64,000 bases of DNA from NCBI GenBank assembly GCA_028284665.1, contig JANQRG010000045.1, forward strand, positions 153,889 to 217,888. The letters run 5' to 3'. The notes under the pieces were generated by a model. That model made no database searches, was not told where the DNA came from, and saw only the letters and a program-made list of their open reading frames with translations. The DNA is from Croceivirga sp. Lineage in GTDB: Bacteria > Bacteroidota > Bacteroidia > Flavobacteriales > Flavobacteriaceae. The translations under genes were made by a program, and so were the position numbers. Each line of letters opens with the position of its first letter. Within the stretch, counting starts at the first letter, position 1. Positions 9,650-16,989 of the stretch are shown in pieces.

Positions 9650-10679
9650 TGCTTTTTATAAAATGTGGAAAAGAGTAGTTTTCTTGATAAGCAATTCTAG
9701 CATTTTCCTTCTGCTTTTCTAATAGTTGAGGAGCATCAACAAACTTCGTAATAATTGACTCAAAATTTTCCGTATTTTCATTTAGAATATTTGCAGCACC
9801 GTAATTCATCAAATCGTTTGACACAATCTGGTTCGTAGTAATAATAGAGAGACCAGCCATCAATGCTTCTATATATACAAGAGGATATACCTCATACTTT
9901 TCATTGCTTAAAAACAGCAACACATCATTTCTGGATAAACAGTCGTATTTTTCCTTATCTTCTGATATCACACCATGATACCTGAAAAAAATATATTTGC
10001 GATCTAGTTCGTTTATTATATCCCTAACATCTTCTGACATAATACCTCCATATACATTTAGATTACATTTAATTTTTGCCACAGATATTATTTCCGCAAT
10101 CCTTTTAAGTCTATAAGCGCCCTTTTCTTTGGAAACATTAGAAAGATAGATTAAGTTTAGTTCTTCTGTCGATCCTGCAGTTTTAGGTTTTGCTTTAAAA
10201 TAATCTGGCAAAGAATTCGGAACCAAAAAAGTACGGAGCCCAAGTATATCTAATTTGTGTTTTTGATCTACGTTAATAACAATAATCTTTGGCTTGTAAA
10301 ATAAAAACTTGTTGTATTTTTTTATTTTTTTTTCAAGTCCATTAGCATGTATGTGAGCAGTAATGTTTGTAGTTTTTAAGCTGCATAAAACCAGTGTAAT
10401 AAAATCTCGGTAAAAGGCATATCCTTTTGGGGTAATATTCATATACACCATATCAGTGCGCTTAATTGTAAATAGTTGTTTGAAAAGCTTAAAAAAGTAA
10501 AAAACTTTTTTAACGCTAAATTTTCCAAAACTAGAAAAATCAACTGCTTGTGAGGTATCTATAACGGAGACAGTGATTGATTTGTCATTACTAAAAATGG
10601 CGTTTTTTATAAGGTCAGAAATGACCTTAACTCCATTATTGGGTCCTGTTATTGGAAAAATGAAAAATAAAGTCTTCAT
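9621..10679 (-). CDS. Glycosyltransferase family 4
   Basis: 352 aa, GT-B fold. The second half shows LIYLSNVSKEKGAYRLKRI (the donor-domain entry common in GT4), then RYHGVISEDKEKYDCLSRNDVLLFLS and the E-x7-E region around EVYPLVYIEALMAG. GT4 enzymes use nucleotide sugars to extend the repeat unit and retain anomeric configuration. It follows the 420-aa polymerase-like gene by 7 bases and overlaps the GT2 gene, so the group is co-transcribed. The substrate is unknown. Confidence 0.85.
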   Translation of the reverse strand: MKTLFFIFPITGPNNGVKVISDLIKNAIFSNDKSITVSVIDTSQAVDFSSFGKFSVKKVFYFFKLFKQLFTIKRTDMVYMNITPKGYAFYRDFITLVLCSLKTTNITAHIHANGLEKKIKKYNKFLFYKPKIIVINVDQKHKLDILGLRTFLVPNSLPDYFKAKPKTAGSTEELNLIYLSNVSKEKGAYRLKRIAEIISVAKIKCNLNVYGGIMSEDVRDIINELDRKYIFFRYHGVISEDKEKYDCLSRNDVLLFLSNEKYEVYPLVYIEALMAGLSIITTNQIVSNDLMNYGAANILNENTENFESIITKFVDAPQLLEKQKENARIAYQENYSFPHFIKSIENIILYGI

Positions 10680-10686
10680 CCCAATA

Positions 10687-11949
10687 TTAAGCTGGTTGTA
10701 AATTCTTATCTACTTTCCTCAGTTCAAAACTGAAATAAATGACAGATCCAAAATAAGCGAAAAAGACAATTCCTTTATTTAATTCTAAAATAGTCTCAGT
10801 CAACGATGTCCCAAAGACAATAGCAATAAAAGCCAAACCTATCTTACACCTATTTTCCTTGTATTTCGCCAACATGTATAGTAAAAAAAAAGGATAAATG
10901 ATACCAAGAATAATACCATGTCTTAAAACGTCGGACAAAAATTGGTTATGGGGGTTAAACATTTTACCATTCTTTTCCATCATATATAATAGTGGTCCAA
11001 AGTTGTTTTCTTTGTAAGATTGGATTAAATTCTCTTGAACTGCTGTTGAGGAACCATATCCAATTACTGGTTTATGTTCTATTAAATCCAAACAGCTCTC
11101 CCATATCATAGCTCTAATACCTCTACCTCCCCATACTTGATCAGTACTGTACTCCTTGTTATAATTAACAGCTTCCTTGAATCTTTCTCTAAGAGGAGTT
11201 ACTGCATAAAAGGATGATACAATTAAGACTAAAAACAGGACTCCAATATAAAAGTGTTTCTTTAGGAATCTTGCCTTTATAACTAAATAAATTCCTCCAA
11301 AAAAAAATAAGACCAATAAAATAAACCAAATAATTCTGACCCCAAGTAGTAAAATATAAATTATGCATAGGGAAGACAAAACATATATCATAACAGTAGC
11401 AACTTCATTCTTGAAAGATTTAAGTAATACAAAAGGATAAACCAAAGATAGTAGTAGGTACATACTTAAATAAGTTGCATGTAGTCCTATTTGTCCGGAT
11501 AATTGGTGATTGACATAATTACTGAACTCAAATGAATCAATAGACAGCAAGAAAACCTTCAACATAGCAAAGGTGGTTACCAATACTCCCGTAAAAAAAA
11601 ACAACTTAAAAATCAGCTTAATATCTTCTTTGTTTATTTTGATTAAACCGATTGAAATTGGTAATATGACAAATGATAATTTCTTCTCTAATCCCTTTAG
11701 TACTCCAACTTCAGAAATATCATACAGAAACCCCAAAACTAAAATCAAATAAAGCAAAAGAAAAAAAAAGACAAATCTTCTCTGAAAAACCTTGTAAATT
11801 TCAACACCTTTAAATCTAACGACGCAATAGAGGAATAATAATATTGATATGACGTTTGTAAAAATCATAGGCAGGTAGATTGCTACGGCAAATAAATACA
11901 GCAAGACCTTACCGTAATTGATATTATTTAATCCAGGTGCGAACCGCAA
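10687..11949 (-). CDS. O-antigen ligase/polymerase family membrane protein
   Basis: 420 aa with about eleven hydrophobic helices. The large loop contains KPVIGYGSSTAVQENLIQ and MFNPHNQFLSDVLRHG, the GxG and HNQFL signatures of the O-antigen ligase (Wzy_C) family. It lies between a second polymerase-like gene and GT4 inside the AT-rich core. It could be the repeat-unit polymerase or a second ligase. It resembles the 409-aa protein at 6807-8036 in layout, which raises the question of how the two divide the work. Confidence 0.83.
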   Translation of the reverse strand: MRFAPGLNNINYGKVLLYLFAVAIYLPMIFTNVISILLFLYCVVRFKGVEIYKVFQRRFVFFFLLLYLILVLGFLYDISEVGVLKGLEKKLSFVILPISIGLIKINKEDIKLIFKLFFFTGVLVTTFAMLKVFLLSIDSFEFSNYVNHQLSGQIGLHATYLSMYLLLSLVYPFVLLKSFKNEVATVMIYVLSSLCIIYILLLGVRIIWFILLVLFFFGGIYLVIKARFLKKHFYIGVLFLVLIVSSFYAVTPLRERFKEAVNYNKEYSTDQVWGGRGIRAMIWESCLDLIEHKPVIGYGSSTAVQENLIQSYKENNFGPLLYMMEKNGKMFNPHNQFLSDVLRHGIILGIIYPFFLLYMLAKYKENRCKIGLAFIAIVFGTSLTETILELNKGIVFFAYFGSVIYFSFELRKVDKNLQPA

Positions 11950-11967
11950 TATCCAATTTTTAATAAA

Positions 11968-13269
11968 TTAATAAACAGTTGTTATGTTTTTCTCTGAATT
12001 ACGCTTTATATCAATTAATAAGAGTAGTTCAAAAATTATTATAACTGAGAAGTATTCAAACCAATAATCCAATAAAAAAAATCCTGCAAGTACGATTACT
12101 AAAAATTTAGAATAGGTTAACATCCTCCATTTTTTAATGATATAACCTAAATAGAGAAAAATAAAAAAAAGTAATCCTATTAAGCCGTATTCACCAATTA
12201 TCTGATTGTAAAAAGAGAACGGCTGGTTAGCGGTATTATTTCTATTATCCCAGGGATTGTTAAAATCATGTGTCCAGATATCCAGGTGATATTTTTTAAA
12301 TTCTTCCGAAACGTAGTTTAAAGAATCGGGAAACCATCCAACGTAATCACCTGAGGTTATAAATGCAACTCTGGATGAAAAATTGCCGCCTCCAGCTCCA
12401 AAAATAAAGGATCCGATGGATGAAGTCCAGTATTCAAATGTTTGATAAAACGATTTTATCTTGAAGGGCGCGTCATGATCATTTTCTATAATTCTATAAA
12501 TGTATCTGGTCGCATAGGTCACGTTACCGGGCGCGAAATAATTAAAAAACAAAAAGATTAAAATGACACCTAAAATGATAAGAGCTTTTTTCTTAATCTG
12601 AATTCTTGAGAATAAATAAATGCCAACAACCATGGCCCCCAAAAAAGTAACCAACCCGCTCATATAAGTTGCCATTAATAAAAATAATATTGCCAGTAGC
12701 CCAAACCGCCATTTTCTTCTTTGTAGATACATTATAGAAAAGAAGGACATTATTATAAAATTTACTGAAGAATTCGCGTAAAGGGATTTAATAAAATCTC
12801 CTGCCGAATTTGTAACACTATATGGATTTAATGACCCATATAATAAGGTAGTATTTACAAACTGATATGCGATCACAATAATGTTTATTACAAAAAAGGC
12901 ATCAATAGTCTTGTATATACCTTCAGCTGGGTTTACTTTAAGGAAGTATAGAATTTGAGATAGTGTAATGTAACAAATTGACCAAAAAGCCAAACAGAGC
13001 AAATAGTTGGGAAAATAAAAAACGGAATTAAAGACTAATAAGTAAATTCCGAATAGAATATGATATAAGATTATAAGAAGATAAAATAAGCCAAATGAAT
13101 GGACATACAGATTTGCATTAAATCGGAGAATTGAAATCAAAACTATGCCAATTATCTTTAAAAAGACACTGCCTTGAGTTACTAAGATTAAAAACAATAA
13201 AAACCTATAATCAACGCTACTATTTGAAGATTTTAGTAAGTTAAGTTTCAATTTCAGGCTCAAAGGCAT
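11968..13269 (-). CDS. Polytopic membrane protein, probable Wzy-type polysaccharide polymerase
   Basis: 433 aa with about eleven to twelve membrane helices and a large loop near residues 250-350 (FIFGAGGGNFSSR, then a polar stretch, then YNQIIGEYGLIGLLFF). The helix-loop-helix layout with a G-rich loop and a late EYGLIG motif is typical of Wzy polymerases, which show little sequence conservation. The start ATG overlaps the end of the upstream GT42-like gene by 10 bases. It sits next to Wzx and the transferases. The HNxFL signature of the other two ligase-like proteins is absent, so I favour Wzy here. Confidence 0.72.
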   Translation of the reverse strand: MPLSLKLKLNLLKSSNSSVDYRFLLFLILVTQGSVFLKIIGIVLISILRFNANLYVHSFGLFYLLIILYHILFGIYLLVFNSVFYFPNYLLCLAFWSICYITLSQILYFLKVNPAEGIYKTIDAFFVINIIVIAYQFVNTTLLYGSLNPYSVTNSAGDFIKSLYANSSVNFIIMSFFSIMYLQRRKWRFGLLAILFLLMATYMSGLVTFLGAMVVGIYLFSRIQIKKKALIILGVILIFLFFNYFAPGNVTYATRYIYRIIENDHDAPFKIKSFYQTFEYWTSSIGSFIFGAGGGNFSSRVAFITSGDYVGWFPDSLNYVSEEFKKYHLDIWTHDFNNPWDNRNNTANQPFSFYNQIIGEYGLIGLLFFIFLYLGYIIKKWRMLTYSKFLVIVLAGFFLLDYWFEYFSVIIIFELLLLIDIKRNSEKNITTVY

Positions 13270-14255
13270 TTTTGCAAGTTAGCTTCAAATGGGTAAATAG
13301 GTAGATACTTTGATAATATTGAATTTTTATTGCCGGTATACAATTTCACCCCAGAGTTTTGAATGAAAACATCATCATATATCTTAAAATACTTATCCAT
13401 CTTTATCCCCGCTCTTTTTCTCATTAAATCTTCATCTATGGTAGGATGTTTTGAATTTTGATACTCATTTACTTGTTTAAAGTGTTTTTTTCTCAAGACA
13501 TTGATGTAATCATAGGAATCTATATCGGGATAGATTTTACTTTTTATTTTTGAATCTGTGAAATATTCACCTCCATTAAGGTCTATCCCTAACATAACAA
13601 TGTTTTTATATCCTAAAGCTTGAGCAAACATAACAGCGCATCCTATATGACTGTTGTGATGTATTAGATTGGATAATTTCACTCCATCAACCGCTTTACT
13701 ATCTTTAAAGTATAGCTTCAATATCTCGGGGTAAATAGTCGGAAAAAGATGAGGAATGTGTACATAGGTTCTGTTTTGGAATTCATATTTGGATAAATCA
13801 AATCCACTTTTGAGTATATGTTTGTACTGGAAGAACATATCAACATCGGAATACCTTTTTGATGTTTCCTTACAGAAAAAGTCCTGCATTTCCTTGAGCG
13901 GAATCATTTCCATAAAATGATAATCCGGAATTATTGGATGAACAAAAGAGTAATTCAGTCCAATTATGTTGTTATGCCTTATTAAATCCCAATCGTTATT
14001 CGTTAATTCATTTATAGAATCCCCACTTCCCAAAATAAATACCGTGTCGGATTTCTTTTTTTTGTCGATATATTTATCTACTAATTCATGCCCTTTTAAA
14101 AAGGCATGAATTCTAAAAAAAATCAATTTTATCTCTGACTGCGCATACATTTGCAGGTACTCATTTCCTTTTTCTGTCTTAAAAATGTGAGGCTTTTTCA
14201 GGATTAAGAAAATAGAATAAACAAATCCTAGATATTTAAAAATCAACTCTTTCAT
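13260..14255 (-). CDS. GT42/DUF115-like protein, candidate ulosonic-acid transferase
   Basis: 331 aa. After a variable N-terminus of about 68 residues comes a Rossmann-like domain: VFILGSGDSINEL (72-84), then GLNYSF, then HIGCAVMFAQALGYKNIVMLGID (203-225). This order and wording resemble the Campylobacter CstI/CstII sialyltransferases (GT42) and the related DUF115 proteins, where G-x-AxALGYKEIYLSGIDF is the hallmark. A His at 270 (KHPTID) lies where CstII has its catalytic His. It overlaps the flippase stop by 4 bases and the polymerase start by 10. With the CMP-sugar synthetase two genes upstream it is a good candidate to transfer the CMP-activated sugar. An MptE-like or unrelated role is possible. 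Confidence 0.6.
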   Translation of the reverse strand: MKELIFKYLGFVYSIFLILKKPHIFKTEKGNEYLQMYAQSEIKLIFFRIHAFLKGHELVDKYIDKKKKSDTVFILGSGDSINELTNNDWDLIRHNNIIGLNYSFVHPIIPDYHFMEMIPLKEMQDFFCKETSKRYSDVDMFFQYKHILKSGFDLSKYEFQNRTYVHIPHLFPTIYPEILKLYFKDSKAVDGVKLSNLIHHNSHIGCAVMFAQALGYKNIVMLGIDLNGGEYFTDSKIKSKIYPDIDSYDYINVLRKKHFKQVNEYQNSKHPTIDEDLMRKRAGIKMDKYFKIYDDVFIQNSGVKLYTGNKNSILSKYLPIYPFEANLQKCL

Positions 14256-15667
14256 CTAATTTTTTTAATTAATCTAAAGACATTCACACTGGTGAACGCG
14301 AGCAAAATTACGGTTAATATAATTTTTGTGAAGTAATTAGCATCTTTAAAAAAGTAGGATATGCTTATCAACAGAATTGTATAACATATCCACCGTAGAG
14401 GATAGAATTTTTGCGAGTACAGTTCATTAAACTTAGTCGTATAGAACCCAGAATAACCAATAAAAAGAAATGATGCGAAAGTGGTTAACACAGCAACTTT
14501 AAATCCGAATATGGGAATAAATACTACATTCAATACAACGTTTATGAGGCCGGCGATAAAAGATATTTTCCAAAATTCTTTGGTTTTCTCGTAATAATAA
14601 AATACCGTTGCCATTGCAGTATACATCGGTTTATAAACATAGGCCATTGTTAATACTATTCCCATATTATAAGTTGTTCTTAATTCATCATTGTTTACCA
14701 TTAAAGAAAAAATCTCCTTTAACCAAATTGCGATTGCAAAGGATACAAATGCAACGACGTAGCTTTCGACGAATATTACGTTTCTGAGCAATTCGCTCTT
14801 TTGATTTTGTTTGAAGGATTTTATGAGTAATGGTGTAGATGCCTGATGAATACTTTCTGAGAACACCCTGGCATAACCCGCAAATTTATACGCGAAATCA
14901 TACAAACCTATATTGGCTGTACTAACTCCCATTTTGAGCATTACCAATCGATCTGAAAAATCCAATAAAAAAAAAGCACTCGTGTGAGGCACTAGGGGAA
15001 GTCCTATGTTAAGGAGTTTTTTCATTTTATTCCATCTAAAAAAAAAATTTGGATACAATCTTTTTTTTATCCAGAGAGGATATAAATAAGACGAGAAGGT
15101 TAAGGTTTCGGTTATAAACATGCTCCATATCCATCCCATATAACCAATTTTTGAGTAAACTATCAAATAATAACTTAAAATAACAGTGAGTAATCCAAAA
15201 ACCAATGATCTCACACCAATCTGTATTGGCTCTTCTGCCATTTGATAATACTTTAAAGAGATAATTTGAAGGGACGAATAAAGCATTATAGGCAGTACGG
15301 TTAAAACAATTATTGAGTATTTATTATTTTCAGCTTCACTTGGTAAAATAAGATAAAGCAATATTGTCACAAGAAACCCTAAAATACACGACCAGATAAA
15401 AATAAATCCTTGGATCTCGTTCCAAACAATTTTATATCGGTCACTATGAGCATGGTGGATATAAGTGTTCATTAAAATTACATCTAACCCAAGCGTTTTT
15501 ATTACTGTGACTCCAGTAACTATTGATAAAACTATACCATAAATGCCGTAATCAATATTGGATAAATAGGGTGTAATTAAGGGTAAAATCACAAATCCCA
15601 ACAAAATTGGCAATTTTGGAAGTACTGCATAAATGAGTGAGTGATTTATAATTTTTTTTATCAACAC
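14252..15667 (-). CDS. Lipid-linked oligosaccharide flippase (Wzx, MOP superfamily)
   Basis: 471 aa with about twelve to fourteen membrane helices and the N-terminal pattern of polysaccharide transporters (LPKLPILLGFVILPLITPYLSNIDYGIYGIV). Members move undecaprenyl-diphosphate-linked repeat units across the inner membrane. Its presence with a Wzy-like protein and a Wzz-like protein indicates a Wzx/Wzy-dependent pathway. It starts about 25 bases after the HAD phosphatase gene and ends overlapping the GT42-like gene. The C-terminal VNVFRLIKKIR is a short basic tail. Confidence 0.9.
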   Translation of the reverse strand: MLIKKIINHSLIYAVLPKLPILLGFVILPLITPYLSNIDYGIYGIVLSIVTGVTVIKTLGLDVILMNTYIHHAHSDRYKIVWNEIQGFIFIWSCILGFLVTILLYLILPSEAENNKYSIIVLTVLPIMLYSSLQIISLKYYQMAEEPIQIGVRSLVFGLLTVILSYYLIVYSKIGYMGWIWSMFITETLTFSSYLYPLWIKKRLYPNFFFRWNKMKKLLNIGLPLVPHTSAFFLLDFSDRLVMLKMGVSTANIGLYDFAYKFAGYARVFSESIHQASTPLLIKSFKQNQKSELLRNVIFVESYVVAFVSFAIAIWLKEIFSLMVNNDELRTTYNMGIVLTMAYVYKPMYTAMATVFYYYEKTKEFWKISFIAGLINVVLNVVFIPIFGFKVAVLTTFASFLFIGYSGFYTTKFNELYSQKFYPLRWICYTILLISISYFFKDANYFTKIILTVILLAFTSVNVFRLIKKIR

Positions 15668-15691
15668 TTAATCCTGATTTAAACCTGCAGT

Positions 15692-16315
15692 TTATATTGT
15701 AAAAGTATCGAAAGAGTTTATGTAATTTTCGCATTTTTCTTTTAGGATATTCGAATTATATCCGTAAAAAGAAATGTTATTCACCAGTGCAGCTTCATAA
15801 TCGTTGATAGAATCTCCTATTAAACAGGTGTTTTCAGTTTCATAGCTGTTCTTAAAAAGTATATCCTTGACCAATTCGTTTTTAGGTGTAGGTGAGCCTT
15901 CTATGGTAAAAAAAAAGTGATCAATTTTTAAACAATTGCACAAATATCTCAGTTCTTCGCCATCCGAACCAGAAACAATATGAAATCTGTATCCTTTATG
16001 ATGCCTTTCTATAAAATCTATAGTTTCTTTGATAAGGTTGTTCTTGTCACAGAGTCTTTCTTTCATTAATGTCGAAAAAGTATTGGCGTATTGCAGGACG
16101 ACTTTTTCAGAAATTTTCTCTCCGAGTATCACCTCAAAAAAGTGTCGGATTTTCACATATCTGGATAATCCTCCATTGTTTTTATGAAACTGAATTAGGC
16201 GCTCAACCTTAGTCTCATCAAAATCATTAAATATCGCTCTAAACCCATAGTCCCTAACGGCCATTGAATCTAGGATAACACCATCAAAATCCCATAGTAT
16301 GTTTTTGATTTTCAA
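15692..16315 (-). CDS. HAD-superfamily phosphatase, associated with CMP-sugar synthesis
   Basis: 207 aa with all HAD motifs: nucleophile loop DFDGV (9-13), SGSD (115-118), a Lys in the SPTPKNELVK region (141-150) and the acidic GDSINDYEAA (167-176). A helical cap lies between motifs I and II, so it belongs to the beta-phosphoglucomutase/phosphoglycolate phosphatase branch, not the KdsC branch. Its start overlaps the CMP-sugar synthetase stop by 4 bases. By analogy with KDO-8-phosphate and sialate-9-phosphate pathways it may remove a phosphate from the sugar acid before CMP activation. The substrate is inferred. Confidence 0.82.
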   Translation of the reverse strand: MKIKNILWDFDGVILDSMAVRDYGFRAIFNDFDETKVERLIQFHKNNGGLSRYVKIRHFFEVILGEKISEKVVLQYANTFSTLMKERLCDKNNLIKETIDFIERHHKGYRFHIVSGSDGEELRYLCNCLKIDHFFFTIEGSPTPKNELVKDILFKNSYETENTCLIGDSINDYEAALVNNISFYGYNSNILKEKCENYINSFDTFTI

Positions 16316-16989
16316 TTATTCAAATATTTAAATATTAGTTCAGCTAAATCAAAATCATGCGGCCAATCAATGTCGAAGGAAGCATACCCTGCGGTTTCAA
16401 AAAACATAGGTGATTGACCGATTCTATCTCCAAACTTAAGATAGTTCGCTATGGAATTTAGAAAAATACCGCTATTAATCTCATAAACATCTTGAATTGT
16501 CTGTGTTCGAGGCCATTTTTCCAAAGAGCGGTCGTAGTTAATGCTCCCCTTGGAATCCCATAAAAAGGATTTTACTTTATTAACGCTCATTAAACTGTCG
16601 TATATCCCTTCCTTTAGTAGTAATTGGTAATCTTTTATGGCTTGTTGGTAGTGTGCTTCTGTCAAGAAGGGGGAAGTAACGTGGGTCCAGAGGACATGTC
16701 CCTCATTTATTATTGTAGGTACATACTTGATTAAATCATCCGTACTGGTGCTTGAGGAAGCAAGATACTCGGGTCTTATATCAATATTTATCTTATCGCT
16801 GATTCCTTTTGCAATATCGATTACCTCATCATCATTGGTAGAGAGTACAATTTGGTCAACCATCTTAATGTCCAAAAGTTGCTTCAGTTTAATCCTTAAA
16901 AGCCCTCCTTCTATTCCGCAAAAACTTCTGGTGTTTTTTTTTGGAATCCTTTGACTGCCGGCCCTACAGGGTAAAAAAACCGTAATCAT
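16312..16989 (-). CDS. CMP-sugar (acylneuraminate-type) cytidylyltransferase
   Basis: 225 aa, nucleotidyltransferase fold. PCRAGSQRIPKKN (7-19) is the CTP-binding loop of the NeuA/KdsB class. LSTNDDE (49-55), HVTSPFL (103-109) and FDIDWPHDFDLAE (205-217), which supplies acidic metal ligands, complete the pattern. NeuA-type enzymes activate sialic, legionaminic or related 3-deoxy-ulosonic acids as CMP-sugars. The gene overlaps both its upstream aldolase neighbour and the downstream phosphatase by 4 bases, so the three are translationally coupled. No NeuB is nearby, so the sugar acid must come from elsewhere or from the aldolase. Confidence 0.87.
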   Translation of the reverse strand: MITVFLPCRAGSQRIPKKNTRSFCGIEGGLLRIKLKQLLDIKMVDQIVLSTNDDEVIDIAKGISDKINIDIRPEYLASSSTSTDDLIKYVPTIINEGHVLWTHVTSPFLTEAHYQQAIKDYQLLLKEGIYDSLMSVNKVKSFLWDSKGSINYDRSLEKWPRTQTIQDVYEINSGIFLNSIANYLKFGDRIGQSPMFFETAGYASFDIDWPHDFDLAELIFKYLNN

